This document shows, one piece after another, positions 44,903 through 53,996 of a stretch of DNA of 64,000 nt. How positions within the stretch are numbered: position 1 is the first letter of the stretch; each line of letters starts with the position of its first letter. Made by a program: the position numbers and the translations under genes. Source of the stretch: Aliidongia dinghuensis. GTDB lineage: Bacteria > Pseudomonadota > Alphaproteobacteria > ATCC43930 > CGMCC-115725. The DNA is taken from NCBI RefSeq assembly GCF_014643535.1, contig NZ_BMJQ01000007.1, positions 124,001 through 188,000 of the forward strand, written 5' to 3'. A model generated the notes under the pieces. That model saw only the letters and a program-made list of their open reading frames with translations. It did not search any database and was not told where the DNA came from.

Positions 44903-45318
44903 TGAGGATGGCAACCCAGGATCTGCTGCAGGCGGCGCTCACGGCCCAGGCCCGCGCTCATGCGCCCTATTCCGGCTTCAAGGTCGGGGCCGCACTCCGC
45001 GCCGCGGACGGCACGATCCATGCCGGATGCAACGTCGAGAACGCGGCCTTTCCGCAGGGCCAGTGCGCCGAGGCGACGGCGATCGGCGTGATGGTCGCGG
45101 CCGGCGGCACCGCCATCACTGAGATTCTGGTCGTGGCCGATGGGCCGGAAACGGTGACGCCCTGCGGCGGCTGCCGCCAGCGCCTCGTCGAGTTCGCCGA
45201 TCCCGCGACGCCCGTGCATCTTGCTGGGCCCGAGGGCGTGCGCGCGACGGTCAGTCTGGGCGAACTGCTGCCGCGCGCCTTCGGCTGGCGCCAAGTCAAA
45301 CCCGAGAGCAAGCCATGA
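44902..45318 (+). CDS. cdd: Cytidine deaminase
   Basis: Tetrameric-type cytidine deaminase, 138 residues, converting cytidine and deoxycytidine to uridine and deoxyuridine. The zinc and catalytic residues are Cys55 and Glu57 in GQCAEA, with Cys88 and Cys91 in TPCGGC. AGCNVENAAFP (41-51) binds substrate. The start is an ATG inside the permease stop (TGATG). The frame is open far upstream, but only as an antiframe reading of the permease gene. The next gene overlaps by 4 bp. Confidence 0.95.
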   Translation: MRMATQDLLQAALTAQARAHAPYSGFKVGAALRAADGTIHAGCNVENAAFPQGQCAEATAIGVMVAAGGTAITEILVVADGPETVTPCGGCRQRLVEFADPATPVHLAGPEGVRATVSLGELLPRAFGWRQVKPESKP

Positions 45319-46139
45319 GCATCGAAGACGCCGTCCATAACATCGGCGAGCGCCGGCCGGGCTTCCGGCCGCGCGTCGCCTTCGTCCTGGGCTCGGGCCT
45401 GGGCCAGGTTGCCGAGCGGATCGAGGCGCCGACTCGGATCTCCTATGCCGAGCTGCCGGGCTTCCCGGTGCCGACCGTTGCGGGCCATGCCGGCTCGCTC
45501 GTGCTGGGCCGCCTCGCAGGCGTCGATGTCCTGTGCCTGAACGGCCGCGTCCATGCCTATGAGGGTGGCGATGGGGCCGAGCGCCTCAAGGTGCTGGTGC
45601 GCACGGTGAAGCAGTCGGGCGCTGAGGTTCTGGTGCTGACCAATGCCGCGGGCTCGCTCCGCCCCGAAGTCGGTCCCGGCAGTCTGGTGCTGATCCGCGA
45701 CCATATCAACATGCTGGGCTTCAACCCGCTGCAAGGGCCGAACGACGAGGCCTGGGGCCCGCGCTTCTTCTCCATGCGCGACGCCTACGACCCGGCGCTC
45801 GCCGCGCGCTTCCACGAGGCGGCCAGGGCGGCCGGGATTGCGCTGCCCGATGGCGTGTACCTGGCCTATCCAGGCCCGAACTTCGAGACGCCGGCGGAGA
45901 TTCGCGCGTTCCGCACCTTGGGTGCCGATCTCGTCGGCATGTCGACCGTGCCAGAGGTCTTGGTCGCCCGCCATTGCGGCCTTACGGTCGCGGCGCTCTC
46001 GGCCGTCACTAACCTCGCCGAAGGCATGAGCGAGGTGACGCCCAGCCACGCCGAAACCCTGGAGCAGGGCGCCAAGATCGCCCAGTCGCTCGAAAAACTG
46101 ATCCTCGCCTTCCTGGAAAGCCTCAAGCATGGCGTCTGA
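45315..46139 (+). CDS. Purine-nucleoside phosphorylase
   Basis: Trimeric PNP family (PunA/PNP-I type), 274 residues. It phosphorolyses purine nucleosides to base plus (deoxy)ribose-1-phosphate. The phosphate-binding start LGSGLG (25-30), GHAGSLVLG, RVHAYEG, LTNAAGSL and PGPNFETPAEIRA are family hallmarks, and the Asn in AVTNLAEG is the purine-binding residue. It overlaps cdd by 4 bp and deoC by 11 bp. Confidence 0.93.
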   Translation: MSIEDAVHNIGERRPGFRPRVAFVLGSGLGQVAERIEAPTRISYAELPGFPVPTVAGHAGSLVLGRLAGVDVLCLNGRVHAYEGGDGAERLKVLVRTVKQSGAEVLVLTNAAGSLRPEVGPGSLVLIRDHINMLGFNPLQGPNDEAWGPRFFSMRDAYDPALAARFHEAARAAGIALPDGVYLAYPGPNFETPAEIRAFRTLGADLVGMSTVPEVLVARHCGLTVAALSAVTNLAEGMSEVTPSHAETLEQGAKIAQSLEKLILAFLESLKHGV

Positions 46140-46899
46140 TCCGCATACAACCGCCAATCTGCGGCGCATCGCCCAGCGGCTCTTGCCGCTGATCGACCTC
46201 ACCAGCTTGAACGACAGCGACGATGCCGCCGTGGTCGAGCGGCTGTGCGCCCGTGCGCGCACGCCGGCCGGCAATGTCGCCGCCGTCTGCATCCATGCAC
46301 CGCATATTCCGGTTGCGAAACGAGCGTTGGTCGGCACCGATGTGCCGATCGCGACCGTGACCAATTTCCCGGCCGGCGCCGCCGATGTCGCCGCGGCCGC
46401 CGAGGAAACGGCCAAAGCCGTAGCGCTCGGCGCCGACGAGGTCGACGTGGTCTTCCCCTATGGCGCACTCATCGCCGGCGACCGCACGGTCGGGCTCGAA
46501 CTGGTCAAGGCGTCGAAGGCCGCTTGCGGCGGCAAGGTGCTGCTCAAGGTCATTCTCGAGACGGGTCAGTTGAAAACGCCGCAGCTGATCCGTGCGGCCT
46601 CCGACATCGCGATCGCCGGCGGCGCCGATTTCATCAAGACCTCGACCGGCAAGACCCAGCCGGGCGCCAGCCTCGAGGCGGCCGAGGTCATGCTGGGCGC
46701 GATATCCGACGCGCGCGCCCAGCGCCGCTGGGTCGGATTCAAGGCGTCCGGCGGCGTGCGCACCGTGTCGGAGGCGCAGGCCTATCTGGCGCTCGCCGAC
46801 CGCATGTTGGGCGACGGCTTCGCCAGTGCCGCCACGTTCCGGGTCGGTGCTTCGGCGCTGCTCGACGACGTGCTGATCTGCCTCGGTCTCGACGCGTGA
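46129..46899 (+). CDS. deoC: Deoxyribose-phosphate aldolase
   Basis: Class I aldolase of 256 residues that cleaves 2-deoxyribose-5-phosphate to acetaldehyde and glyceraldehyde-3-phosphate. The Schiff-base Lys170 is in FIKTSTGK, Lys205 is in GFKASGGV, and Asp106 is in DEVDVV. It receives the product of DeoB, encoded two genes downstream. It overlaps the purine-nucleoside phosphorylase gene by 11 bp and the deoA start by 4 bp. Confidence 0.96.
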   Translation: MASDPHTTANLRRIAQRLLPLIDLTSLNDSDDAAVVERLCARARTPAGNVAAVCIHAPHIPVAKRALVGTDVPIATVTNFPAGAADVAAAAEETAKAVALGADEVDVVFPYGALIAGDRTVGLELVKASKAACGGKVLLKVILETGQLKTPQLIRAASDIAIAGGADFIKTSTGKTQPGASLEAAEVMLGAISDARAQRRWVGFKASGGVRTVSEAQAYLALADRMLGDGFASAATFRVGASALLDDVLICLGLDA

Positions 46900-48209
46900 T
46901 CGCGAAGGAGCTGCTCGCCCGCAAACGCGACGGCGCCGCGCTCGCCGCTGACGAGATCGCGTTCCTGGTCGGCGGTATCACCGACGGCAGCCTGACCGAA
47001 GGCCAGGTCGCGGCCTTCGCCATGGCGGTGTGCTGCCGCGGGATGGAGCGTGCGGAACGCGTGGCGCTGACAGACGCCATGACGCGCTCCGGCCGGGTGC
47101 TCGACTGGCGCGACCTCGGCAAGCCGGTCGTCGACAAGCATTCGACCGGCGGCGTCGGCGACAAGACCAGCCTGATGTTGGCGCCGATCCTCGCGGCGGC
47201 GGGCGCGGCGGTGCCGATGATCAGCGGCCGCGGCTTGGGTCACACCGGCGGTACGCTCGACAAGCTCGACGCGATCCCCGGTTATCAGACCCGGCCGCCG
47301 CTCGACCGCATCCGCGCCGCGATGGCCGAAACCGGCGCTGCGATGGTCGGTCAGACCGATGACCTGGCGCCGGCCGACAAGCGGCTCTACGCCATCCGCG
47401 ATACGACCGGGACGGTCGAATCGATACCGCTTATCACGGCATCGATCTTGTCGAAGAAGCTCGCGGCCGGGCTCCAAGGTCTGGTGCTCGACGTCAAATA
47501 CGGCTCCGGCGCCTTCATGGCCCGGCCCGAGCAGGCGCGCGCGCTGGCGCAGTGCCTGGTCGAGGTCGGCGATGGCGCCGGCCTCGCGGTCACGGCGCTC
47601 TTGACCGACATGAACGAGGTGCTGGGTGACAGCGCCGGCAATGCACTCGAAGTGCTCGAGGCGGTTGAGTATCTGACCGGCGTCCGGCGTGAGCCGCGGC
47701 TCGATGCCGTCACCCGCGGGCTCGCGGTCGAGATGCTGCGGCGCGCCGGCCTGGCCGGCGATGAAGCAGAGGGTGCGGCGTGCGTCGAGCAATTACTCGC
47801 CTCGGGTGCCGCGGCCGAGACGTTCGGCCGGATGGTCGCGTCGCTCGGTGGTCCCTCTGATTTCATGGCCAAGGCGAGGGCCCATCTGCCGGCGGCGCCG
47901 GTCGTGCGACCCGTGCTGCCGGCATGGCCCGGCGTGCTTGCGGCACTCGACGCGCGCCGGGTCGGGCTCGCCGTGCTGGCGCTTGGCGGCGGACGCAATG
48001 CGCCGGCAGACCCGATCGACTATGCCGTAGGCTTCAGCCGCTGCGCCCATATCGGCGACGCTGTTGGGCCGGACCGGCCGCTGGCGCTCGTCCATGCCCG
48101 CACCGAGGCCGCGGCCCAAGTGGCGATCGCCGCGCTGCAGGCGGCCGCGGTCATCGGCGACAGGGCGCCCGCGGCCCGCCCCCTGATCCTCGATCGGCTG
48201 GAGAGCTGA
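46896..48209 (+). CDS. deoA: Thymidine phosphorylase
   Basis: Pyrimidine-nucleoside phosphorylase family, 437 residues, releasing thymine or uracil and deoxyribose-1-phosphate. The signature [20 protein letters not shown] (residues 82-101) and [16 protein letters not shown] are present; the C-terminal PYNP domain ends the protein. The start is GTG in a GTGA overlap with deoC (46896-46899). The frame continues upstream but only antiframe to deoC. Confidence 0.94.
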   Translation: MIAKELLARKRDGAALAADEIAFLVGGITDGSLTEGQVAAFAMAVCCRGMERAERVALTDAMTRSGRVLDWRDLGKPVVDKHSTGGVGDKTSLMLAPILAAAGAAVPMISGRGLGHTGGTLDKLDAIPGYQTRPPLDRIRAAMAETGAAMVGQTDDLAPADKRLYAIRDTTGTVESIPLITASILSKKLAAGLQGLVLDVKYGSGAFMARPEQARALAQCLVEVGDGAGLAVTALLTDMNEVLGDSAGNALEVLEAVEYLTGVRREPRLDAVTRGLAVEMLRRAGLAGDEAEGAACVEQLLASGAAAETFGRMVASLGGPSDFMAKARAHLPAAPVVRPVLPAWPGVLAALDARRVGLAVLALGGGRNAPADPIDYAVGFSRCAHIGDAVGPDRPLALVHARTEAAAQVAIAALQAAAVIGDRAPAARPLILDRLES

Positions 48210-48210
48210 C

Positions 48211-49392
48211 ATGGCCCGCGCCTTCGTGATCGTGCTCGATTCCCTCGGCATCGGCGGCGCGCCGGATGCTGACCGCTTCGGCGATGCCGGTTCCGACACG
48301 CTGGGCCACATCGCCGAGCGCGTGGCGCCGGAGCTGCCGAACCTGGCGCGGCTCGGCCTCGGTGCGGCCGCCGCGATCGCGACCGGCCGCGTGCCGCGCG
48401 GCTTCGCAACACCTGGCGCCGGTGCCGGCTTCTGGGCCGCCGCGGCCGAGGCCAGCCGCGGCAAGGACACGCCGACCGGCCATTGGGAGATCGCCGGCTG
48501 TCCGGTCCATTTCGACTGGGGCTATTTCCCGGCTGGATTCCCAAGCTTTCCGGCTGAGCTGACCGATGCGCTCATCCGCGACGGCGGTCTGCCGGGCATC
48601 CTCGGCAACAAGGCGGCCTCGGGCACGGCGATCATCGAGGAGCTGGGCGCGGAGCATATCGCGACCGGCAAGCCGATCCTCTACACCTCGGCCGACAGCG
48701 TGCTGCAGATTGCGGCGCACGAGAGCCATTTCGGGCTCGACCGGCTGCTGACCCTCTGCGAGCAGGCGCGGGTGCGGTGCGATCCCTACAATATCGGCCG
48801 GGTCATCGCCCGGCCGTTCGTGGGGGCACCCGGCAGCTTCAAACGCACGGCCAACCGGCGCGACTATGCCGTGCCGCCGCCGGCCGACACGATGCTCGAC
48901 CGGCTCGCCGCCGCCGGCCGCAGCGTGATCTCGCTCGGCAAGATCGGCGACATCTTCGCCCATCGCGCCACCGGCACGATCGTCAAGGGCGAGAGCAATG
49001 CGGCTTTGATGGCGAAGAGCCTGGAGCTGGTCGCAACGGCGCCCGACGGCGGCCTTGGCTTCGTCAACCTGGTTGATTTCGACACGCTCTACGGCCATCG
49101 CCGCGACCCGGCGGGCTATGCCGGAGCCTTGGTCGAGTTCGACCGCTGGCTGCCGTCGCTCGAGGCGGCGCTCCGGCCCGGCGACCTCGTCATCCTGACC
49201 GCCGACCACGGCTGCGACCCGACCTGGACCGGCACCGACCATACGCGCGAATGCGTGCCGGTCGTGGGCTTCGGCCCCGGCATCACCGGCGGCGCCCAGG
49301 GCCTGCGCCAAAGCTTCGCCGACATCGGCGAGACAGTGCTGGTTCATCTGGGCCTGCCGGCAATCGGCACGGGGCAGGCGATCGGCCTCTAG
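48211..49392 (+). CDS. deoB: Phosphopentomutase
   Basis: Alkaline-phosphatase-superfamily mutase of 393 residues, interconverting (deoxy)ribose 1- and 5-phosphates and so linking the phosphorylases to DeoC. Metal ligands are visible in [15 protein letters not shown] (N-terminus), [14 protein letters not shown] and [20 protein letters not shown] (C-terminal half). It follows deoA by one base and ends the operon. Its TAG stop is shared, as CTAG, with the convergent next gene. A upp gene, common in such operons, is absent. Confidence 0.96.
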   Translation: MARAFVIVLDSLGIGGAPDADRFGDAGSDTLGHIAERVAPELPNLARLGLGAAAAIATGRVPRGFATPGAGAGFWAAAAEASRGKDTPTGHWEIAGCPVHFDWGYFPAGFPSFPAELTDALIRDGGLPGILGNKAASGTAIIEELGAEHIATGKPILYTSADSVLQIAAHESHFGLDRLLTLCEQARVRCDPYNIGRVIARPFVGAPGSFKRTANRRDYAVPPPADTMLDRLAAAGRSVISLGKIGDIFAHRATGTIVKGESNAALMAKSLELVATAPDGGLGFVNLVDFDTLYGHRRDPAGYAGALVEFDRWLPSLEAALRPGDLVILTADHGCDPTWTGTDHTRECVPVVGFGPGITGGAQGLRQSFADIGETVLVHLGLPAIGTGQAIGL

Positions 49393-50342
49393 ATCAGCTG
49401 CGATTTCAACCAGTCGCGCAGCGTGACGCAGGCTTGCGTGCCGCCGAATTCCGTGACGATCGTCGTGATCGGGGCGGCTGGCTCGCTTTCTCGGGTCACG
49501 AAGTTGAGCCAGGCGATCGTGAAGCGCATGGGATCGACGCGTTTCACCTGCCCAAGGGCCCGTCCGATGCTAGCCATGGCACCGGTCGCTTGGGGCAACT
49601 GCACACTGGCCATGGTCTCGGGCTTGGTCTCGACCGCCTTCTTCACGCCGAACTTGACGGCGCTCGGTGCGCTCTTCACGCCATGCTGGACGACGGGGCC
49701 TGCCACGGCCGCGGCAGCGTAGACCGGCGCCAGCAGCGGTCCCAGCACGAGCGACGCCTGGCTGAAGACGAAATCGATATCCTGCTTCTGGATGAAGGCG
49801 TCGCAATAGAGCGACAGCTCGAAGAAATAGCGATCGGCGAACGGGTGATCCGACTTGCCGGCGAGCAGGGCTTTCTCGCGCAGCGCATCTCTCACCTCCT
49901 CGGCGATCGGACGCATCATGATGGCCGGGGCCGCGGCGCGCACGAAATAATCCAGGCTTTTCCAGGTCGTCTCTTCGCCGAGATATTTGTCGAACGTGGC
50001 GGTGCTCTTCACGTCGTTGAACGCCGCCAGCACGGGCTTCAAGAGCTCGGGTTCGGTCTTTTTCGCGGCCAGTGCGGCGGCGTGCGCAATGCGCATGCGG
50101 CCGTAGAAATTGGCACTCTGCGGCCCCTGGTCCGGTACCCGCCGCGTCACGGCCGAGGACCGGCCGCGCGTCTGCATCGCCGCTTCCTCGCGCTCCCACT
50201 CCAGCGCGCTCATCACCTGGGTTTTCATCGGCTCGGGCGGGGTCACCACGTTCGCCTGCAAGACGACGTGCCTGAAGCAATAGGGCGAACGCTTCGCAAC
50301 CAGAGCATCCTGGCCGCAGCCAGCGATCTTGCATTTCGGCAT
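49389..50342 (-). CDS. Protein of unknown function with N-terminal Cys/His cluster
   Basis: A 317-residue protein that I do not recognise. The first 25 residues contain Cys4, Cys9, Cys22 and His25 (CKIAGC then SPYCFRH), a spacing like small zinc-binding fingers. The remainder is mostly helical, with [15 protein letters not shown] near residue 50, a mixed hydrophobic stretch ([19 protein letters not shown]) that could be membrane-associated, and a hydrophobic C-terminal domain ([12 protein letters not shown]). No signal peptide. The start is chosen at MPKC because it begins the Cys/His cluster. It is convergent with deoB. Confidence 0.65.
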   Translation of the reverse strand: MPKCKIAGCGQDALVAKRSPYCFRHVVLQANVVTPPEPMKTQVMSALEWEREEAAMQTRGRSSAVTRRVPDQGPQSANFYGRMRIAHAAALAAKKTEPELLKPVLAAFNDVKSTATFDKYLGEETTWKSLDYFVRAAAPAIMMRPIAEEVRDALREKALLAGKSDHPFADRYFFELSLYCDAFIQKQDIDFVFSQASLVLGPLLAPVYAAAAVAGPVVQHGVKSAPSAVKFGVKKAVETKPETMASVQLPQATGAMASIGRALGQVKRVDPMRFTIAWLNFVTRESEPAAPITTIVTEFGGTQACVTLRDWLKSQLI

Positions 50343-50508
50343 GAGCGCAATCCATGAAAAGAAATGAGCGGGACGGACGGAGCGAATTGCGGCATGTGCG
50401 GAGAGGCCGGCGCCGGGAGCTCTGCGCACGATGCTGAACATTATGGTGTGGCTGGTTGAGGAACCCTTTACTGCTGGTCTGATGCCGGGGTTTCGACGCC
50501 GTGATGCC

Positions 50509-50952
50509 TCAGAAGCTGGGCACGCCGGGGATGTGGACATGCAGGCCGGTTTCGCGCACGGCGTCGCGCACCTTGTCCGAGGTGCGGCCCTGAAGCTCCG
50601 GCGTCTCGGAGGCGTCGCCCGGATAGGCGTCGGGCTGCGGCCGGGCCAGCTTGAAGCCGTCGAGGACGACGACGCCGAAGCCCCAGGGGGCGGCCTCGCA
50701 GGCCATGGTATGCTGCTCCGGCGGCCGGCCCTCGACCGGCAGCAGATAGGTGAGCTCGATCTGCCGTACGGGCGGCACCACTTTCAGGTCGTACTTGATC
50801 ACGTCCGGCTTCGCCGCCTCGTCCCGATAGCGGTCGCCCAGCTGATAGGCGCACAGCCAGACGTCGGTCGACAGGGTCGGGCTCAGGCTCACCGTGGAGC
50901 AACCGGCGGAAGCCAGGCAGGTGAGGACCGGGAGGAGAGGGGAAAGACGCAT
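50509..50952 (-). CDS. Hypothetical lipoprotein
   Basis: A 147-residue predicted lipoprotein with signal peptide MRLSPLLPVLTCLASAGC; Cys18 would be lipidated. The mature part has no recognised domain; features are DVWLCAYQLGDRYRDE and RQIELTYLLPVEG, suggesting a small beta-rich fold. It is downstream of the LysR gene on the same strand with a 117-bp gap. Function unknown. Confidence 0.65.
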   Translation of the reverse strand: MRLSPLLPVLTCLASAGCSTVSLSPTLSTDVWLCAYQLGDRYRDEAAKPDVIKYDLKVVPPVRQIELTYLLPVEGRPPEQHTMACEAAPWGFGVVVLDGFKLARPQPDAYPGDASETPELQGRTSDKVRDAVRETGLHVHIPGVPSF

Positions 50953-51069
50953 CGGGGAAGGGCTCCGGAGGCACGCGAACGAGTTTACCCCGAACCTTTA
51001 CCAGAACTCGCTCAATCGAAACGCAAATTCCTTACGCCCCGTCATCGTACACCCGTCATCGTGCGCTCG

Positions 51070-51927
51070 TCATCGTGCCCGGAACCGGTCACCGTTGGCG
51101 ATGAGCGCTTCGCCGAGGGCGGCGGCCGGACCCAGGAGCCGCGGGCCGGCGCCGACCACGACGAATTCGGTCTCGCCCAACTCCGGCAGGCCTGAGGTGG
51201 CCGGCAGTTCGTGCAAGCCGCCGACCGCCAGGTTGCGCGACTGCGCGATGATGCCGAGACCGGCGAGTGCCGCGGCGCGCAGCCCGCTCAAGGAGCCGCT
51301 GGTGCAGGCGATGCGCCACGGCCGGCCGGCGCGCTCCAGCGCCTCGATCGCAGCCGTGCGCGTGATGCTGGGCGGCTGGAACAGGATGAGCGGCACCGGC
51401 CGGTCCGGATCGGGCCGCCACGGGTCGGCGCCGGACCAGACCAGGCGCTCGCGCCAGACGACCTGGCCGCGCGGGTCGTTGGCCCGGCGTTTCGCGAACA
51501 GCAGGTCGAGCTCGCCTGCATCGAGCTTTTCATAGAGAGCGCCGCTCAGGCCCACGGTCAGCTCCAGGTCGACCGAGGGGTGGCGGCTCTGGAACGCACG
51601 CAACACCTCGGGCAGGCGCGATAGCACGTAATCTTCCGACGCGCCGAAGCGCAACCGTCCGCGCAGCTCCGTGCCGGCGAAATAGCGCTGGGCCCGCTCA
51701 TTGGCCTCGAGGATGCCCTGGGCGAAATCGACCATGGCATCGCCGTCGACCGTGAGCGTCACCGAATGGGTATCGCGCACGAACAGCCGGCGGCCGGTCT
51801 CGGCTTCGAGCTTGCGGATGTGCTGGCTCACCGTCGGCTGCTGGAATCCCAGCCGATGGCCCGCTTCGGTGAAGCTCCTGGCACGGGCGACGGCGAGGAA
51901 GCTCTTGAGCAGGACCGGGTCGTACAT
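51070..51927 (-). CDS. LysR family transcriptional regulator
   Basis: LysR-type regulator, 285 residues. The winged helix-turn-helix is at the N-terminus (LLKSFLAVARARSFTEAGHR, then PTVSQHIRKLEAETGRRLF), followed by the two-lobed effector domain. Two upstream starts are in frame, but GGAG (51934-51937) lies 6 bp before the ATG at 51927. The gene is divergent from a bile-acid-symporter-like transporter, and a palindrome CATTGC-N5-GCAATG lies between them, so control of that transporter is likely. The effector is unknown. Confidence 0.9.
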   Translation of the reverse strand: MYDPVLLKSFLAVARARSFTEAGHRLGFQQPTVSQHIRKLEAETGRRLFVRDTHSVTLTVDGDAMVDFAQGILEANERAQRYFAGTELRGRLRFGASEDYVLSRLPEVLRAFQSRHPSVDLELTVGLSGALYEKLDAGELDLLFAKRRANDPRGQVVWRERLVWSGADPWRPDPDRPVPLILFQPPSITRTAAIEALERAGRPWRIACTSGSLSGLRAAALAGLGIIAQSRNLAVGGLHELPATSGLPELGETEFVVVGAGPRLLGPAAALGEALIANGDRFRAR

Positions 51928-51939
51928 GGCGGTCTCCGT

Positions 51940-51956
51940 CATTGCGATTTGCAATG
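51940..51956. promoter_or_regulatory. Probable LysR operator
   Basis: Perfect inverted repeat CATTGC / GCAATG around GATTT, containing the T-N11-A pattern typical of LysR-type binding sites. It lies 13 bp upstream of the lysR start and 85 bp upstream of the transporter start. Confidence 0.55.
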
Positions 51957-52040
51957 ATAGTAAGTTTGCCAAGCGCAGTTCACAATGAGCGCGATCGACG
52001 CGATCTTTCGGGGGATTTCGAATCGCCGAAGGTTCGCGCC

Positions 52041-53054
52041 ATGTCTCCAGCTGCCCTTGTCGCCCGCCTGCGCCTCGATCCCTTCACCATGGCGCTCTTG
52101 ACCGTGGTTGCGACCGCGTCGCTCTTCCCGGTGCGCGGCTTCAGCGCCGACGCGCTCGGTGTCGTGACCGACATCGCGATCGGCGTCATGTTCTTCCTCT
52201 ACGGCGCGCGCCTGCCGCGCGAGGCCGTGGTCGCGGGCCTGACCCACTGGCGCCTGCATCTCCTGGTGCTGCTCAGCACTTTCGTGCTGTTCCCCATCCT
52301 GGCGTTCGGCGCCAAGGTGCTGGTGCCCACATATCTCTCGAACGACCTCTATGTTGGCATCGTCTATCTGGCGGTGCTGCCCTCGACCGTGCAGTCGTCG
52401 ATTGCCTTCACCTCGATCGCGCGCGGCAATGTCGCGGCGGCGATCTGCAGCGCGTCCGCCTCCAACCTGATCGGCATGGTGTTGACGCCGCTCATGGTCG
52501 GGCTGCTCTTGAGCGCCCACGGCGGCGGCCTGTCCCTGCATGCGGTCGAGGCGATCGCGGCCCAACTGTTCCTGCCGTTCGCCGCCGGCCAGGCGCTCCG
52601 GCCCTGGCTCGGCGCCTGGGCCGACCGGCGCAAGAAGGTGCTGAGCTACACCGACCGCGGCTCGATCCTGCTCGTCGTCTACGGCGCCTTCAGCGAGGCT
52701 GTGGTCGGCGGCATCTGGCACCAACTGCCGCCGGCCGATCTCCTCGTCATGGTCGCGGTCGACGCCGCACTCCTGGCGCTCGTGCTGATGATCACGACGG
52801 TCGCGAGCCGCGCCTTCGGCTTCGGCAAGGAGGATGAGATCGCCATCGTGTTCTGCGGCTCGAAGAAGAGTCTCGCGACCGGCGTGCCGATGGCGAACGT
52901 TCTGTTCGCGGGGCAAGCGGTAGGCCTCATCGTGCTGCCGCTGATGCTGTTCCACCAGATCCAGCTGATGGCTTGCGCGGCACTCGCCCGCCGCTATGCG
53001 GCAAGGGCGGACAAGGCGGCCACTGCGCCGGAACGATCGGCCGTCGCGGCTTGA
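52041..53054 (+). CDS. Bile acid:sodium symporter family transporter
   Basis: An inner-membrane carrier of 337 residues with about ten hydrophobic helices, belonging to the SBF-like (YfeH/PF13593-type) branch. LPSTVQSSIAFTSIARGNVA near residue 115 is the conserved crossover segment, and KKSLATGVPMANVLF near 270 is the second. The start ATG (52041) has GAAGG upstream. An in-frame opening 33 codons earlier falls within the lysR control region and is less likely. Substrate is unknown; organic anion uptake or export is inferred from the family. Confidence 0.88.
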   Translation: MSPAALVARLRLDPFTMALLTVVATASLFPVRGFSADALGVVTDIAIGVMFFLYGARLPREAVVAGLTHWRLHLLVLLSTFVLFPILAFGAKVLVPTYLSNDLYVGIVYLAVLPSTVQSSIAFTSIARGNVAAAICSASASNLIGMVLTPLMVGLLLSAHGGGLSLHAVEAIAAQLFLPFAAGQALRPWLGAWADRRKKVLSYTDRGSILLVVYGAFSEAVVGGIWHQLPPADLLVMVAVDAALLALVLMITTVASRAFGFGKEDEIAIVFCGSKKSLATGVPMANVLFAGQAVGLIVLPLMLFHQIQLMACAALARRYAARADKAATAPERSAVAA

Positions 53055-53059
53055 CACTT

Positions 53060-53156
53060 CCGTCGTCCCGGCGCAGGCGGGGACCCAGGATTGCCGTAAA
53101 GGCTTTCACCACCGAGCGCGTGGCTCTGGATCCCCGCCTACGCGGGGACGACGAGG
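53060..53156. repeat. Paired palindromic repeat element, copy B
   Basis: Same architecture as the element at 2570-2674. The left arm (53060-53090) begins CCGTCGTCCCGGCGCAGGCG and runs to CCCAGG. The right arm begins TCTGGATCCCCGCC (about 53123) and ends GCGGGGACGACGAGG. About 35 bp of unrelated sequence lies between. The two elements share arm sequence and layout but not the spacer. Confidence 0.85.
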
Positions 53157-53163
53157 TGTTGGC

Positions 53164-53982
53164 TCAATCCACGAAGAAATCCGGGATCAGCGGTCGGCCC
53201 GGCTCGGTGGCGTATTGCTCGAAGTCGGTCACGCCCGCTTCCTTCAGGACCTCGTCGTCGATCAGGAACTGGCCAGTCCGCGCGCGCGCGGGGCGGGTCA
53301 GGATCGCATGGGCCGCGTCGGCCATGATCTCGGGCTTGCGCGTGCAGGCATGGTCGAGGCCCGGGATCATCTTCAAGGCGGCGGTCAGGATCACGGTCCT
53401 CGGCCAGAGCGCGTTCACCGCGATGCCCTCGTCGCGGAATTCCTCGGCCATGCCCAGCACGCACAGACTCATGCCGTATTTCGCAATCGAATAGGCGACA
53501 TGGTTCTTGAACCAGCGCGGCTCAAGGCTCAAGGGCGGCGACAGGGTCAGTACGTGCGGGTTCGAGGATTTCCGCAAAAACGGCAGGCAGGCGCGCGTGG
53601 TGACAAACGTGCCGCGCGTGTTGATGCCCATCATCAGGTCGAAGCGCTTCGGTTCCGTCTCGAGCGTGCCGGTCAGGCTGATGGCGCTCGCGTTGTTGAT
53701 GCAGATGTCGATGCCGCCGAACGTCTCGGCCGTCTTGGCGACGGCGGCGGCGACCGCGTTCTCGTCGCGGATGTCGACCTGCAGCGGCAGCGCCTTGCCG
53801 CCGGCCGCTTCGATTTCTTCCGCTGCACTAAAGATCGTGCCGGGCAGTTTCGGGTTCGGTTCGGCCGTCTTGGCGGCGATCGCGATATTGGCGCCGTCGC
53901 GCGCCGCCTTGAGCGCGATCGCGAGGCCGATGCCGCGGCTGCCGCCGGTGATGAACAGGGTCTTGCCCTTGAGCGATGCCAT
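53164..53982 (-). CDS. SDR family oxidoreductase (HSDL2-like)
   Basis: A 272-residue short-chain dehydrogenase resembling hydroxysteroid dehydrogenase-like protein 2. The cofactor motif is TGGSRGIG (12-19), NNAS (96-99), and the catalytic residues are Ser148, Tyr164 and Lys168 in the distinctive stretch SPPLSLEPRWFKN, then AYSIAKYGM. GGGAGG lies 7 bp upstream of the chosen ATG (53982). It ends the beta-oxidation gene group, 14 bp after the enoyl-CoA hydratase-like gene, so an acyl-CoA or lipid-derived hydroxy substrate is likely. Confidence 0.88.
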   Translation of the reverse strand: MASLKGKTLFITGGSRGIGLAIALKAARDGANIAIAAKTAEPNPKLPGTIFSAAEEIEAAGGKALPLQVDIRDENAVAAAVAKTAETFGGIDICINNASAISLTGTLETEPKRFDLMMGINTRGTFVTTRACLPFLRKSSNPHVLTLSPPLSLEPRWFKNHVAYSIAKYGMSLCVLGMAEEFRDEGIAVNALWPRTVILTAALKMIPGLDHACTRKPEIMADAAHAILTRPARARTGQFLIDDEVLKEAGVTDFEQYATEPGRPLIPDFFVD

Positions 53983-53996
53983 GATCAGACCTCCCG

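Noticed and set aside
46245..46895. Upstream extension of deoA
   Set aside because: This lies within deoC in another frame; DeoA begins at the GTG that overlaps the deoC stop codon.
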